A DNA stretch of 64,000 nucleotides from Halomonas fontilapidosi (GCF_014192285.1 NZ_JACHXQ010000013.1:1-64000), one strand, 5' to 3'. Counted from the stretch's first letter, positions 28,187 through 42,809 are shown. The notes: generated from the sequence alone by a model not told the origin. Translations and numbers: made by a program.

Positions 28187-30117
28187 CCGGTCTCGTCCGT
28201 CCCTGCGGGCTCGTCGGGAAAGGCCTGGCGGATTTCGTCATGCAGCTGAGCGGGGTCGCTGACGTGCCGACGCGAGAAGTGGAAGGGCACCAGTCGCGCC
28301 ACGCCGGCCGCCGCGGCGATCTCGCCGCAGGCCCGGGCGGTTAGGTGGCCGGTACGCCGGGCCTGATCCGCCTCCGCCTCCAGAAAAGGCGCCTCGCAGA
28401 AGAGCAGCCGGGCGTCCCGCGCCAGCGCGACCAGGCGATGGCGGTTCTCTGCGGTGTCACCCAGGTCGGTGGCATAGACCAGCCGTTCTCCCGGCCGAAT
28501 CATCAGCAGCAGCCCCGCCAGCTCCGACGCCCCCCGGGCGGTGCCGTCCGGCAAGCGGACCTGCGCCTCGCTCTCGCCCGCCAGCACACGACGCTTGAGC
28601 TCGCCAAGCCAGGGGCCCGGCGGCCAGCCGTGCGCGCCCAGTTGCTCCTTGCGCACCGCGACCTGGCGGTCGGGCTCCAGGGCAAAGGCCAGTACCGGCG
28701 TACCATGGTCGAGGGTCGTGGCGCGTACGCGAAAGCCGAGCTCGTGATGCAACAGGCCGTCGGGAGCCGCGCGCTCGGGCAGGGGCGCGGGGCGCGCCTT
28801 GCCGGCGACGATGCGCCAGCGCAGGAGGCGTTCGCCATGCAGCTCGCCGACCTCGAAGCGGGGCGCCTTGTCGCCGACGCGGTCCCAGAGGATGCCGCGC
28901 ACCAGGCCTTGCAGGTGGTCTGCCAGCCCCGGTGGGCCGAAGACGCGGCAGGTCGGATAGTCGCCGATGCGTGAGCGCAGCAGCCAGGGAAAGCCGCCGA
29001 TGTGGTCGAAGTGGGCGTGGCTGATGAAGACGTCGCTGACCTGATGGGCAAGACGCGCCGACAGCCGGCCGGGGTCGCCCAGGTCGAACAGCAGGCTGCG
29101 CGACTGATGGCGCAGCCGCAGGTGAAGCAGCGGGTCGCCGAAGACGCCGTTGACCAGGGTCGCGGTGAACGCGCCGAGGTTGGCTTGGGGCGGCGTGCCG
29201 TCACGGCTTTCCACAAGCGCGGCGGTGGCGTCCGGCTGGGCCGTCGCCCGGGCAGGCGAGGAGGGCCGGGCGGTGACCAGCTGGCCGTTGAGGTCGCGGC
29301 AGGCATCACGAACCACCAGGGTATGCGGTCTGCCGGTCGGTGCGGGCGTGCGAACCCGCAACTGATTGCCTTCCAGGGCCACGATCTCGCCCAGCCCCAG
29401 GGTGTCGCCCCGAGCGTCGAGCAGCCCGACCTGGCGCCTCGCCCAGGCATCGGGGGCGCAGCGTGGTGGAGCCGCGCCGATCAGCGCCAGCTCGGCCAGC
29501 GAGAACTCGGTCTCGCGGGCGGTGGCCAGCCAGGCGTTCCAGTCGTCGCGGCGGCGTTCGCGGCGTTGCGCCTTGCCGGGCGGACGGGCTCGCGGGTCCG
29601 GCGCCAGGGTAAGGGTCTCCAGGTGCAGGGCGCGACACTCCTCCTGCAGCGGAAAAGGGGCGTCCTCAGTGGCCAGCACCAGCAGGGCGCTGACGCTGCC
29701 GGCCTCGGCGAGTGCCGGCAGCAGTTCGGCCCCGGCAGCGCCACGCACCACCCCGGGGCTATCCAGCAGCAGCGGCCCGGCCGGGGCCTGTTCGGCCAGG
29801 CGTTGCACCGCCTGCACCAGTGGCAAGCGGAAGCGGGCGGCATCCAGGGTGGCCAGGGCGGCCAGGGCCTCGAGCTGCCAGCCCTCCGCCTGCCAGCGAC
29901 CTAGACAGGCCGCGCCCGGTGGGCCGACGGCGGGCAGCCCCGGGTCGGCGCTCAGGCAGTGGCAGGCCTGGCCTCGGGCGGCCAGGCTCGCCGCGGTGGC
30001 GCGTATCAGGGTGGTCTTGCCGCTGCCCGGCACGCCGGCCACCAGCACGCGCTCGTGACGCTGCAGCAGGGCCAGCAGGGGGTGGTCGGCGGGGAGGTGC
30101 TCGCTCGGGTCTGGCAT
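28183..30117 (-). CDS. Clp1-like P-loop / RNase Z-like metallo-beta-lactamase fusion
   Basis: A 644-aa two-part protein. Residues 28-37 form a Walker A (GVPGSGKTTL) in an N-terminal domain that resembles Clp1/Grc3-type polynucleotide kinases (LLLDSPGVVRG as Walker-B-like). Residues about 310-630 form an RNase Z/ElaC-like metallo-beta-lactamase domain with SHAHFDHIGGFPW (His367, His369, Asp371, His372), TLDHGTPVLAF and VYATDLGDT, and HFSRRH near the end. If both halves are active it would join RNA 5'-end phosphorylation to tRNA or RNA 3'-end cleavage; that is inference. ATG 30117 is chosen ahead of the domain; ATG 30135 is possible. Confidence 0.75.
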   Translation of the reverse strand: MPDPSEHLPADHPLLALLQRHERVLVAGVPGSGKTTLIRATAASLAARGQACHCLSADPGLPAVGPPGAACLGRWQAEGWQLEALAALATLDAARFRLPLVQAVQRLAEQAPAGPLLLDSPGVVRGAAGAELLPALAEAGSVSALLVLATEDAPFPLQEECRALHLETLTLAPDPRARPPGKAQRRERRRDDWNAWLATARETEFSLAELALIGAAPPRCAPDAWARRQVGLLDARGDTLGLGEIVALEGNQLRVRTPAPTGRPHTLVVRDACRDLNGQLVTARPSSPARATAQPDATAALVESRDGTPPQANLGAFTATLVNGVFGDPLLHLRLRHQSRSLLFDLGDPGRLSARLAHQVSDVFISHAHFDHIGGFPWLLRSRIGDYPTCRVFGPPGLADHLQGLVRGILWDRVGDKAPRFEVGELHGERLLRWRIVAGKARPAPLPERAAPDGLLHHELGFRVRATTLDHGTPVLAFALEPDRQVAVRKEQLGAHGWPPGPWLGELKRRVLAGESEAQVRLPDGTARGASELAGLLLMIRPGERLVYATDLGDTAENRHRLVALARDARLLFCEAPFLEAEADQARRTGHLTARACGEIAAAAGVARLVPFHFSRRHVSDPAQLHDEIRQAFPDEPAGTDETG

Positions 30118-30138
30118 GGCGGAAGCCCTTGGCATTGA

Positions 30139-31044
<906 letters not shown>

Positions 31045-31127
31045 ATCCCCGGGGTAGCCGCAGGAGGTCATTTCCTGTAATATCCCCAAAATTTTGGCCG
31101 GGCGCGCGGGCACACAGCCCTCTCGAG

Positions 31128-31215
31128 CGCTTGTTGCTTCGGCCCAGGCATTCCGAGCGAATGACAACAAGCGGGATGAAACCGGTCTTACATCGGGTTT
31201 CGTCCCGCTTTTTTA
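31128..31215 (+). promoter_or_regulatory. carA leader: candidate antiterminator/terminator pair
   Basis: CGCTTGTTG (31128-31136) is fully complementary to CAACAAGCG (31165-31173). The latter overlaps the 5' arm of an intrinsic terminator: AAGCGGGATGAAACC (31169-31183) pairs with GGTTTCGTCCCGCTT (31196-31210), and T residues follow. The two folds are mutually exclusive. A frame from ATG 31161 (38 codons, ending 31277) runs through the terminator, as pyrL does in E. coli pyrBI. It could instead simply terminate dapB transcripts. Confidence 0.5.
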
Positions 31216-31321
31216 CGGGTCGGCCATGCGTGGGCCGGCCACTCGCAGCCCGGCCATGGCCCCGCAGTATTCCTTGACGAGCTGTCTCGATAGCTCTCTA
31301 AACACCTGGGAGGACGTTGCA

Positions 31322-32467
31322 TTGAACAGACCCGCGATACTGGCCCTGGAAGACGGAAGTGTATTCCACGGCACGGCCATCGGTGCCGATGGACAAACCA
31401 GCGGTGAGGTGGTGTTCAATACGGCCATGACCGGTTACCAGGAAATCCTGACCGACCCCTCCTACACCCGTCAGATCGTCACCCTCACCTATCCGCATAT
31501 CGGCAACACCGGCGTCAACGCTGAGGACGTCGAGTCCGGTGCCATCGCCGCCGCGGGTCTGGTGATCCGTGACCTCCCCCTGCTGGCCAGCAGTTTTCGT
31601 AGCGAGCAGACGCTCTCCGACTACCTCAAGGGCCAGAACGTGCTGGGTATCGCCGACATCGATACCCGCCGCCTGACGCGCATCCTGCGCGACAAGGGCG
31701 CCCAGAACGGCGCGATCCTCGCCGGTGCTGATGCCGAGGGCGACGATGCCGTGGAGCGGGCCCTGGCCGCGGCCCGCGGCTTTCCGGGTCTCAAGGGCAT
31801 GGACCTGGCCAAGGTGGTCTCCTGCCAGACCCCTTACGAGTGGAGCGAGGGCGAGTGGGCGCTAGGCGCCGGCTATGCCGATACGGCGGCCGCCGAACGT
31901 CCCTTCCACGTGGTCGCCTACGACTACGGGGTTAAGCGCAACATCCTGCGCATGCTCGCCTCCCGCGGCTGCCGCCTGACCGTGGTGCCGGCCCAGACCC
32001 CGGCCGCCGAGGTGCTTGCCATGGCTCCCGATGGCGTCTTCCTGGCCAACGGCCCCGGCGACCCCGAGCCCTGCGACTACGCCATCAAGGCGATCCAGGC
32101 GCTCCTCGAGACCGAGATCCCGGTGTTCGGCATCTGCCTGGGCCACCAGCTGCTGGCGCTGGCCAGCGGAGCGAAGACGGTCAAGATGGGGCACGGCCAC
32201 CATGGCGCCAACCACCCGGTGCAGGACCTCGACACCGGCAAGGTGATGATCACCAGCCAGAACCACGGTTTCGCCGCCGACGAAGCGAGCCTGCCGGCCA
32301 ACCTGCGGGCCACCCATCGCTCGCTGTTCGACGGCACCCTGCAGGGCGTCGAGCGTACCGACCGCCCGGCCTTCAGCTTCCAGGGCCACCCCGAGGCCAG
32401 CCCGGGGCCGCGCGACGTGTCGCCTCTGTTCGACCGTTTCGTCGACATGATGAAGGCCCGCCGCTAG
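31322..32467 (+). CDS. carA: Carbamoyl-phosphate synthase small (glutaminase) subunit
   Basis: Hydrolyses glutamine and channels ammonia to CarB for arginine and pyrimidine synthesis. The 381-aa product has the N-terminal domain ([20 protein letters not shown]) and the class I glutamine amidotransferase domain with [12 protein letters not shown] (catalytic Cys) and [11 protein letters not shown] (His, Glu). The start is a TTG with GGGAGG upstream; E. coli carA also starts with TTG. An attenuator-like leader precedes it; carB follows after 51 nt. Confidence 0.96.
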   Translation: MNRPAILALEDGSVFHGTAIGADGQTSGEVVFNTAMTGYQEILTDPSYTRQIVTLTYPHIGNTGVNAEDVESGAIAAAGLVIRDLPLLASSFRSEQTLSDYLKGQNVLGIADIDTRRLTRILRDKGAQNGAILAGADAEGDDAVERALAAARGFPGLKGMDLAKVVSCQTPYEWSEGEWALGAGYADTAAAERPFHVVAYDYGVKRNILRMLASRGCRLTVVPAQTPAAEVLAMAPDGVFLANGPGDPEPCDYAIKAIQALLETEIPVFGICLGHQLLALASGAKTVKMGHGHHGANHPVQDLDTGKVMITSQNHGFAADEASLPANLRATHRSLFDGTLQGVERTDRPAFSFQGHPEASPGPRDVSPLFDRFVDMMKARR

Positions 32468-32518
32468 GCAGGCCCCCGATTCGTCGTCCTTCGTCACCCT
32501 CATTCTGCGGGAAGCACC

Positions 32519-35760
<3,242 letters not shown>

Positions 35761-35764
<4 letters not shown>

Positions 35765-36237
35765 ACAAGGTCCCGATGACCGTCGCCGGTGAAAAGCGGC
35801 TTCGCAAGGAGCTTGAGGAGCTTAAGGGCGAGGCGCGGCCGAGGGTGATTGCCGCCATCGCCGAGGCTCGCGAGCACGGCGACCTGAAGGAGAACGCCGA
35901 ATACCATGCGGCCCGCGAGCAGCAGGGGTTCATTGAGGGGCGGATCCAGGAGATCGAGGGCAAGCTCTCGAATGCCCAGGTGATCGACGTCACCAAGCTG
36001 CCCCAGACCGGCAAGGTCATCTTCGGCGTGACCGTGGGGCTGATCAATCTGGAAACCGACGAGGAAGTGACCTATCGCATCGTTGGTGAGGACGAGGCCG
36101 ACATCAAGTCCGGCCGTATCTCGGTGACTTCACCCATCGCCCGTGCCCTGATCGGCAAGGAGGAGGGCGATGTGGTGGTGGTACGCACCCCCGGCGGCGA
36201 GGTCGAGTACGAGATCTCCAGCGTCGAGCACCTGTGA
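35761..36237 (+). CDS. greA: Transcription elongation factor GreA
   Basis: Stimulates transcript cleavage by backtracked RNA polymerase. The 158-aa product has an N-terminal antiparallel coiled coil ([20 protein letters not shown]) with the acidic tip [15 protein letters not shown], and a C-terminal FKBP-like domain ([18 protein letters not shown]). Overlaps carB by 4 nt and is closed by a hairpin set inside a heptad-repeat array. Confidence 0.97.
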
Positions 36238-36246
36238 CCTTCGGTC

Positions 36247-36348
36247 AGCTGTAAGCCATAAGCTTTAAGCTGTAAGAAAACACCCCCGAGGCACAGCCTC
36301 GGGGGTGTTTCGGTTTGACTTATAGCTTACGGCTTAGCGCTTCCAGCT
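36247..36348. repeat. Heptad-periodic inverted repeat array around the greA terminator
   Basis: Left arm: four consecutive 7-mers AGCTGTA, AGCCATA, AGCTTTA, AGCTGTA (36247-36274). Right arm: four 7-mers TATAGCT, TACGGCT, TAGCGCT, TCCAGCT (36321-36348), largely complementary to the left arm. Between them lies a terminator hairpin. The same architecture, with different heptads, follows pnp. Confidence 0.7.
36278..36310. terminator. Terminator between greA and yhbY
   Basis: AAACACCCCCGAGGC / GCCTCGGGGGTGTTT, a 15-bp perfect stem with an ACA loop. It probably acts in both directions, because the genes converge. Confidence 0.8.
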
Positions 36349-36361
36349 CGCGCGAAGCGCG

Positions 36362-36688
36362 TCAGTGCCGCCCGTGGTGGTTCTCGAAGCGCGTGATGTT
36401 GGAGAGCTTCGGGTTGGCCCGGGGGTTGTGGCGATAGAGCAGGGCCATCTTGCCGATCTTCTGCACCAGCTCGGCATTGCTCGCCGCGACCAGCTCATCG
36501 AGCATGGCGGCACGGTCATCACGGTCGGGCAGGGCGAACTTGACCTTGACCAGCTCATGGTCGCCCAGAGCGCGGTCGAGCTCGGCGAGGACGCCTTCGG
36601 AGGCGCCGTTCTCGGAGACGGTCACCACGGGGTCGAGGTGGTGTCCGATGCTGCGAAATGCTTTCTTTTGTGCCTGTGACAAGCTCAT
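36362..36688 (-). CDS. yhbY: YhbY-family (CRM domain) RNA-binding protein
   Basis: Small CRM-domain protein associated with pre-50S ribosomes. The 108-aa product starts MSLSQAQKKAFRSIGHHLDP and has VVTVSENGASEGVLAELDRA, HELVKVKFA and a GKMALLYRHNP end. The family GxxG loop appears in the variant form NGAS. The open frame upstream is not family-like, so ATG 36688 is used. Divergent from rlmE and convergent with greA, the conserved gammaproteobacterial arrangement. Confidence 0.92.
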   Translation of the reverse strand: MSLSQAQKKAFRSIGHHLDPVVTVSENGASEGVLAELDRALGDHELVKVKFALPDRDDRAAMLDELVAASNAELVQKIGKMALLYRHNPRANPKLSNITRFENHHGRH

Positions 36689-36882
36689 GGTATCTTGCTT
36701 CTTCCGGTTGGCGCGCAACGCATCATGGTACGGTGAATCGCCGCGCGGCGAAAGCTCGCCGCCGTGCTCCTGCCAGGTTTTCTCCGGCCGGTCCCGCAGG
36801 TCAGCACCCCGTCGCACCTCCACCAGGTCTTCCCGGAATCCGCTCGACTGCCTGTCATTCATGATCATTCACAGGTGATGCC

Positions 36883-37548
36883 GTGGCCCGTTCCAACGCT
36901 TCCCGCTCCAAGGGCGCTGCCGCCAAGGCGGCGGCCAGCAAGACCAGCAAGGGCTGGCTGAAGGAGCACTTCGACGACCGCTTCGTGCAGCAGAGCTGGC
37001 AGGATGGCTACCGCAGCCGCGCCAGTTACAAGCTGCTGGCGCTGGACGACAAGGACCGCCTGCTGCGCCGTGGCATGACGGTGATCGACCTGGGTGCCGC
37101 ACCGGGCGGCTGGAGCCAGGTGGCGGCCGAGAAGGTCGGCTCCGAGGGCGCGGTGATCGCTTCCGATATTCTCGAGATGGATGCCTTGGCCGACGTCGAC
37201 TTCATTCAGGGCGATTTCACCGAGGAGCCCGTGCTCGAGGCGATCCTCGCGGCCCTCGGCGATCGGCCGGTAGACCTTGTGATGTCCGACATGGCCCCCA
37301 ATATGAGTGGTATGGCAGCCATCGACCAGCCACAGGCGATGTATCTTGTCGAGCTGGCGCTGGACCTGGCGCGGCAGACGCTCTCACCCGGGGGCACCTT
37401 CCTGGCCAAGGTGTTCCAGGGCGAGGGGTTTGATCCGTTCCTCAAGGAGCTGCGCAGTAGCTTTACGCGGGTGGTAACCCGCAAGCCGGAGGCCTCCCGG
37501 GCGCGGTCGCGCGAGGTCTACCTGCTGGCGGAAGGGTTTCGCGGCTGA
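36883..37548 (+). CDS. rlmE: 23S rRNA (uridine-2552) 2'-O-methyltransferase RlmE
   Basis: Methylates U2552 in the A-loop of 23S rRNA late in 50S assembly, using SAM. The 221-aa product starts at a GTG with a basic Ala/Lys-rich N-terminus. It has [15 protein letters not shown] (catalytic Lys), [19 protein letters not shown] (SAM site), [13 protein letters not shown] (Asp) and [12 protein letters not shown] (Lys). Followed by ftsH as in E. coli (rrmJ-ftsH). Upstream sequence AGGTGAT could serve as RBS. Confidence 0.95.
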   Translation: MARSNASRSKGAAAKAAASKTSKGWLKEHFDDRFVQQSWQDGYRSRASYKLLALDDKDRLLRRGMTVIDLGAAPGGWSQVAAEKVGSEGAVIASDILEMDALADVDFIQGDFTEEPVLEAILAALGDRPVDLVMSDMAPNMSGMAAIDQPQAMYLVELALDLARQTLSPGGTFLAKVFQGEGFDPFLKELRSSFTRVVTRKPEASRARSREVYLLAEGFRG

Positions 37549-37741
37549 AGGATGCCTTCGGTCGCACTGGAACGCGGCCGCGATAGGCCGCGGCTAATGA
37601 GCCGATTGCCGGACAGGGCGGTGCCACTGTGTCACAGTGGTAGCCGTCTCTGGTCCCAAGCTGGCTGAACATATGCCGCTCATGTAGTGTCGAATGACCA
37701 GGCATTTTCGGCCAACAGATTCTTGCAATGAGGGTAGTCCC

Positions 37742-39706
37742 TTGAACGACATGGCGAAGAACCTGATTCTGTGGTTGGTCATCGCGGCGGTATTGCTGAC
37801 GGTGTTCAATAATTTCAGCGTCGACAGCTCCCCGCAGGCGATGAACTACTCTCAGTTCGTCCAGCAGGTGCAGAACGAACAGATCCGTAACGTCACCATC
37901 GATGGTTACACCATCACCGGTGAGCGTGCGGACGGTTCCCAGTTCCGGACCATCCGCCCCGCGGCGGAGGATCCCAAGTTGATGGACGACCTGCTCTCCA
38001 ACAACGTCACCGTGGTGGGTAAGGAGCCCGAACAGCAGAGCCTGTGGATGCGCTTGCTGATCGCCAGTTTCCCGATCCTGCTGATCCTTGCGATCTTCAT
38101 GTTCTTCATGCGTCAGATGCAGGGCGGTGGTGCCGGCAAGGGCGGTCCGATGAGCTTTGGCAAGTCCAAGGCCAAGCTGCTCTCCCAGGATCAGATCAAG
38201 ACCACCTTCTCTGATGTGGCCGGCTGCGATGAGGCCAAGGAGGAGGTAGAGGAGCTGGTCGACTTCCTGCGCGACCCGACCAAGTTCCAGCGCCTGGGCG
38301 GCACCATTCCGCGCGGCGTGTTGATGGTCGGCCCGCCCGGTACAGGTAAAACGCTGCTGGCCAAGTCGATCGCCGGTGAGGCCAAGGTGCCGTTCTTCTC
38401 GATCTCCGGCTCCGACTTCGTCGAGATGTTCGTGGGTGTCGGTGCCTCGCGCGTGCGTGACATGTTCGAGCAGGCCAAGAAGCAGGCGCCCTGCATCATC
38501 TTTATCGACGAGATCGATGCGGTGGGCCGCTCGCGTGGTGCTGGCATGGGCGGCGGCAACGACGAGCGCGAGCAGACGCTCAACCAGCTGCTGGTAGAGA
38601 TGGATGGCTTCGAGGCCAACGAGGGCATCATCGTCATCGCCGCGACGAACCGTCCTGACGTCCTCGACCCCGCGCTGCTGCGCCCGGGCCGCTTCGACCG
38701 CCAGGTGGTGGTGCCGCTGCCGGATATCCGCGGCCGCGAGCATATCCTCAACGTCCATCTGCGCAAGGTGCCGTTGGCCGACGACGTCAAGCCGTCGCTG
38801 ATCGCCCGCGGCACGCCCGGTTTCTCGGGTGCCGACTTGGCCAATCTGGTCAACGAGGCCGCGCTGTTTGCTGCACGCCGCAACAAGCGTCTGGTGGGCA
38901 TGGAAGAGCTCGACATGGCCAAGGACAAGATCATGATGGGCGCCGAGCGCAAGTCCATGGTCATGACCGACAAGGAGAAGCTCAATACGGCCTACCATGA
39001 GTCGGGCCACGCCATCATCGGTCTGGTGATGCCGGAACATGATCCGGTCTATAAGGTGACCATCATTCCCCGCGGCCGCGCGCTGGGGGTGACCATGTTC
39101 CTGCCGGAGGAGGATCGCTACAGCCTCTCGCGTCAGCAGATCATCAGTCAGATCTGTTCGCTGTTCGGCGGCCGGATTGCCGAGGAGATGACGCTCGGGC
39201 CGAACGGTGTCACGACCGGTGCCTCCAACGACATCAAGCGGGCCACTGAGCTGGCGCATAACATGGTCGCCAAGTGGGGTCTCTCCGAGGAGATGGGACC
39301 GATCATGTACGATGAGGACGAGTCGCACCAGTTCATGGGTGGCCCGGGTCAGGGTGGTAAGCTCAAGTCTGGCGAAACGACCTCCAAGCTGGACAAGGAG
39401 GTGCGCAAGATCATCGACGGCTGCTACGAGCAGGCCAAAACCATCCTCGAGGAGAACCGCGACAAGCTCGATGCCATGGCCGATGCGCTGATGAAGTACG
39501 AGACCATCGACTCTCATCAGCTCAAGGACATTATGAACGGACAGGATCCGCGTCCCCCCGAAGGCTGGGATGATCCGAGCAGTGGGGCGCCCTCGGGCGG
39601 TGAGCCGCGCGCCGAGTCTGCGCCTGAGTCGAGCGACGATGCCGAGGACGATGAGACGCCTACGCGCCGGCCCTCCGACCCGCTGGGTGGCCCGGCCGGC
39701 GGCTGA
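37742..39706 (+). CDS. ftsH: ATP-dependent zinc metalloprotease FtsH
   Basis: Hexameric membrane-anchored AAA+ protease that degrades misfolded membrane proteins and regulators such as sigma-32 and LpxC. The 654-aa product starts [20 protein letters not shown]. It has two membrane helices (about residues 6-24 and 100-122), Walker A GPPGTGKT (197-204), the SRH region and the zinc site HESGH (419-423). A disordered acidic/Pro-rich tail follows. The TTG start is chosen because GAGGG lies 8 nt upstream. The 193-bp gap after rlmE holds a GC-rich hairpin near 37571. Confidence 0.96.
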   Translation: MNDMAKNLILWLVIAAVLLTVFNNFSVDSSPQAMNYSQFVQQVQNEQIRNVTIDGYTITGERADGSQFRTIRPAAEDPKLMDDLLSNNVTVVGKEPEQQSLWMRLLIASFPILLILAIFMFFMRQMQGGGAGKGGPMSFGKSKAKLLSQDQIKTTFSDVAGCDEAKEEVEELVDFLRDPTKFQRLGGTIPRGVLMVGPPGTGKTLLAKSIAGEAKVPFFSISGSDFVEMFVGVGASRVRDMFEQAKKQAPCIIFIDEIDAVGRSRGAGMGGGNDEREQTLNQLLVEMDGFEANEGIIVIAATNRPDVLDPALLRPGRFDRQVVVPLPDIRGREHILNVHLRKVPLADDVKPSLIARGTPGFSGADLANLVNEAALFAARRNKRLVGMEELDMAKDKIMMGAERKSMVMTDKEKLNTAYHESGHAIIGLVMPEHDPVYKVTIIPRGRALGVTMFLPEEDRYSLSRQQIISQICSLFGGRIAEEMTLGPNGVTTGASNDIKRATELAHNMVAKWGLSEEMGPIMYDEDESHQFMGGPGQGGKLKSGETTSKLDKEVRKIIDGCYEQAKTILEENRDKLDAMADALMKYETIDSHQLKDIMNGQDPRPPEGWDDPSSGAPSGGEPRAESAPESSDDAEDDETPTRRPSDPLGGPAGG

Positions 39707-39727
39707 TAACGGTTCGCTTGCAATTCT

Positions 39728-39747
39728 GGGCGCCCTGCGGGGCGCCC
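39728..39747 (+). terminator. GC-rich hairpin between ftsH and folP
   Basis: GGGCGCCC-TGCG-GGGCGCCC followed only by TTG. It may be partial termination or an RNA-processing stem, because folP follows within 25 nt. Confidence 0.45.
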
Positions 39748-39769
39748 TTGCCGTTCGATCAACAGGAAG

Positions 39770-40636
39770 ATGATGGATACCCGCACTCCGACGCCTCTGC
39801 CGTGTGGCCGACACCGGCTCGACCTCTCGTTCCCCCGCATCATGGGGGTTCTCAACGTCACCCCCGATTCCTTCTCCGATGGTGGTCGTCATGCGGTGCC
39901 GGATGACGCGTTGCGTCATGCCGAGCAGATGCTGGCCGAGGGGGCCGCGATCATCGACGTGGGCGGCGAGTCCACGCGCCCCGGCGCCGAGCCGGTCTCG
40001 GTCCAGCAGGAGCTGGATCGGGTGGTGCCGGTGGTGGAGGCGCTGGTGCGCGAGTTCGATGCCCTGGTGTCGGTCGACACCAGTACCCCCGAGGTAATGC
40101 AGGCGACGGCGCAGGCCGGTGCCGGCATGCTCAACGACGTGCGCAACCTGCGCCGCGAGGGCGCGCTCTCGGCGGCGGTCGCCAGCGGCCTCCCGGTGTG
40201 CCTGATGCACATGGTCGGGGAGCCCGGCGACATGCAGGACGACCCCCGCTACGACGTTCCGGTCGAGGAGGCCGTGGCGACGTTCCTGGCTGAGCGGGTG
40301 GCGGCCTGCGAGGCTGCCGGGCTGCATCGTGAGCGCATGCTGCTCGATCCGGGCTTCGGCTTTGCCAAGACGGTGGAGCATAACCTACGGTTGCTCAGGA
40401 ACATGGACCGTCTTGAGGCGCTTGGCCTGCCGCTGCTGGTGGGCATGTCGCGCAAGAGCATGATCGGCAAGGTGCTGGGTCGGCCGGTGGAGGAGCGCCT
40501 CTCCGGTGGTCTGGCCCTCTCCGCACTGGCAGTGGAGCGCGGCGCGCGTATCCTGCGCGTCCACGATGTGGGGCCCCACGTGGATGCGGTGAACATGACC
40601 TGGGCTGTACTCGAGGAAGGCAGTACGCATGACTAG
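39770..40636 (+). CDS. folP: Dihydropteroate synthase
   Basis: Joins p-aminobenzoate to hydroxymethyl-dihydropterin pyrophosphate in folate synthesis; the sulfonamide target. The 288-aa TIM-barrel protein shows [30 protein letters not shown] and [15 protein letters not shown] plus MSRKSMIG near the end. Two ATGs lie at 39770 and 39773; GGAAG is very close to both, so the exact start is open. Overlaps glmM by 8 nt. FolK, the preceding enzyme, is also in this window near 56.2 kb. Confidence 0.95.
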   Translation: MMDTRTPTPLPCGRHRLDLSFPRIMGVLNVTPDSFSDGGRHAVPDDALRHAEQMLAEGAAIIDVGGESTRPGAEPVSVQQELDRVVPVVEALVREFDALVSVDTSTPEVMQATAQAGAGMLNDVRNLRREGALSAAVASGLPVCLMHMVGEPGDMQDDPRYDVPVEEAVATFLAERVAACEAAGLHRERMLLDPGFGFAKTVEHNLRLLRNMDRLEALGLPLLVGMSRKSMIGKVLGRPVEERLSGGLALSALAVERGARILRVHDVGPHVDAVNMTWAVLEEGSTHD

Positions 40637-41978
40637 ACGCTATTTCGGTACTGATGGCATCCGTGGCACCGTGGGAGAGCCCCCCATCACCGCCGACTTC
40701 ATGCTCAAGCTGGGCTGGGCCACCGGCCGGGTGCTGACGCGAGACAAGGCGCACGCGAGGGTGATGATCGGCAAGGACACGCGGATCTCGGGCTACATGT
40801 TCGAGTCGGCCCTGGAGGCTGGCCTCTCTGCGGCTGGCGTCGATGTGATGCTGCTCGGCCCCATGCCCACGCCGGCGATCGCCTACCTGACGCGTACCTT
40901 CCGCGCCGATGCCGGTATCGTCATTTCGGCCTCTCACAACCCCTTTCAGGACAATGGCATCAAGTTCTTCTCCGCCACCGGCACCAAGCTTGCCGATGAG
41001 GTCGAGGCGCGTATCGAGGCCGCGCTGGAGGAGGCGCTGACTACCGTGGCGCCGGATCGCCTGGGCAAGGCGACGCGGGTCGATGATGCCCCCGGTCGTT
41101 ATATCGAATTCTGCAAGTCGACCATCCCCGACCGGGTCAGCCTGCACGGCTTGAAGATGGTCGTCGACTGCGCCCACGGTGCCACCTACCACATCGCGCC
41201 CAGCGTGTTTCGCGAGCTGGGCGCCAGCGTCAGCCTGATCGGCGCCGCCCCGGACGGCCTGAACATCAATCAGGAGGTGGGTTCGACCCATCCGGCCGCG
41301 TTGCGTGCCGCCGTGATCCAGCAGGGCGCCGACCTCGGCGTCGCCTTCGACGGCGACGGCGACCGGGTGCTGCTGGTGGATGCCGACGGCCGAGAGATCG
41401 ACGGCGATGACATCCTCTACCTGATCGCCAGGGATCGCCATGCGCGTGGTGATCTCGGCGGCGGCGTGGTGGGCACCCTGATGTCGAACTTCGGGCTGGC
41501 GGCCGCGATGGAAGCGCTCGACATTCCCTTCGAGCGGTCCAGGGTCGGCGATCGTTACGTGATGGAGCGCCTGGCGGCCAATGGCTGGCAGCTGGGCGGC
41601 GAGTCCTCCGGCCATATCGTCTGCGGCCACGTACAGACCACCGGTGACGGTATCGTCTCCGCGCTGCAGGTGCTGGCGATCATGGTTCGCGAGCAGCAGT
41701 CATTGGGACGCCTGCTGTCTGGCCTGCAGAAGGCACCCCAGGCGCTGGTCAACGTGCGCCTGACGCCGGGCAGCGATGCCAAGGCGCTGCTGGAGCGTGC
41801 CTCGCTCAAGCAGGCCGTCGACACCCTGGAGACGGAGCTTGGCGACCAGGGGCGTGTGCTGTTGCGGGCCTCGGGCACCGAGCCGCTGATCCGGGTCATG
41901 GTCGAGGGGCGTCCCCACCTGGATGTCGATGCGCTGGCGCGGCGCCTGGCCGATGACGTCGAGTCGCTGCTCGGCTGA
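40629..41978 (+). CDS. glmM: Phosphoglucosamine mutase
   Basis: Converts glucosamine-6-phosphate to glucosamine-1-phosphate for UDP-GlcNAc, feeding peptidoglycan and LPS. The 449-aa product starts [20 protein letters not shown] and has the phosphoserine loop VISASHNPF (Ser near residue 102). The Mg site AFDGDGDRV and the sugar motif GGESSGH follow, with the C-terminal [12 protein letters not shown]. Starts inside the end of folP, so the two are translationally coupled. Confidence 0.97.
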   Translation: MTRRYFGTDGIRGTVGEPPITADFMLKLGWATGRVLTRDKAHARVMIGKDTRISGYMFESALEAGLSAAGVDVMLLGPMPTPAIAYLTRTFRADAGIVISASHNPFQDNGIKFFSATGTKLADEVEARIEAALEEALTTVAPDRLGKATRVDDAPGRYIEFCKSTIPDRVSLHGLKMVVDCAHGATYHIAPSVFRELGASVSLIGAAPDGLNINQEVGSTHPAALRAAVIQQGADLGVAFDGDGDRVLLVDADGREIDGDDILYLIARDRHARGDLGGGVVGTLMSNFGLAAAMEALDIPFERSRVGDRYVMERLAANGWQLGGESSGHIVCGHVQTTGDGIVSALQVLAIMVREQQSLGRLLSGLQKAPQALVNVRLTPGSDAKALLERASLKQAVDTLETELGDQGRVLLRASGTEPLIRVMVEGRPHLDVDALARRLADDVESLLG

Positions 41979-42059
41979 CGTGAGCAGGCGGTACGCGGCC
42001 GGTTGTCTTGGCTGAGCCCCTCCTATACCATTTCGCACCACCTTGAAAGAGGAACCTCC

Positions 42060-42809
42060 ATGCGCATGCCGCTGATCGCCGGAAACTGGAAGATGAACGG
42101 CTCTCTGGCCCTGGTCGAGGAGTTCGGTCAGGCCTTTGCCGATGTTTCTCTGCCCGTCAACGTCGAAGTGGCGCTGATGGTGCCCTTCCCCTTCCTTGAC
42201 GCGGCCGGCCGAGCGCTCGGCGAGACGTCGGTGACGGTCGGCGCCCAGACCCTCAGCGACCGTCCTTCGGGGGCCTTTACCGGCGAGGTCAGCGCAGCGA
42301 TGCTGCGCGAGTGCGGTACCCGATTGGTGCTGGTCGGCCACTCGGAGCGGCGGACCCTCTTCGGGGAGGACGATGCCGCGGTCCTGGCGCGTGTGAAGGC
42401 GGCCTTGAGTGAGCGGCTCACCCCGGTGCTGTGTATCGGCGAGACGCTTGAAGAGCGCGAGGCCGAGCGCACCGAGTCAGTGGTGCTGGGCCAGCTCGAG
42501 TCGGTGCTCGATGCATTGGCCCCCGCGGAGCGCGCTCGGCTGGTGATCGCCTATGAGCCTGTCTGGGCGATCGGCACCGGGCGCACGGCGAGTCCCGAAC
42601 AGGCGCAGGCGGTGCATGCGGCCATCCGCGAGCGCCTGGCGCGCTATGAACAGGCGCTGGCCGATGGCATGCGTCTGCTGTACGGCGGCAGCATGAAAGC
42701 GGATAATGCCGCCGAGCTGCTTGCCCAGCCCGATATCGACGGCGGCCTGGTGGGCGGTGCCTCGCTCAAGGTCGACGATTTCCTAGCCATTTGTCAGTCA
42801 GCAGGTTGA
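42060..42809 (+). CDS. tpiA: Triose-phosphate isomerase
   Basis: Interconverts DHAP and glyceraldehyde 3-phosphate. The 249-aa product starts MRMPLIAGNWKMNGSLALVE (Lys in NWKMN), has LVGHSERRTLFGE (catalytic His) and IAYEPVWAIGTGRTA (catalytic Glu), and ends with GGSMKADNA and GGLVGGASL. AGAGGA lies upstream of the ATG. Position between glmM and secG is common in pseudomonad and halomonad genomes. Confidence 0.97.
   Translation: MRMPLIAGNWKMNGSLALVEEFGQAFADVSLPVNVEVALMVPFPFLDAAGRALGETSVTVGAQTLSDRPSGAFTGEVSAAMLRECGTRLVLVGHSERRTLFGEDDAAVLARVKAALSERLTPVLCIGETLEEREAERTESVVLGQLESVLDALAPAERARLVIAYEPVWAIGTGRTASPEQAQAVHAAIRERLARYEQALADGMRLLYGGSMKADNAAELLAQPDIDGGLVGGASLKVDDFLAICQSAG

Noticed and set aside
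37640..37741. Sigma-32 promoter for ftsH
   Set aside because: I looked for CTTGAA-N13-17-CCCCAT and found only poor matches (CTGAAC, no CCCCAT).
37463..40381. 972-codon open frame antisense to ftsH/folP
   Set aside because: Same artefact: strand-mirrored codon pattern, no recognisable protein.
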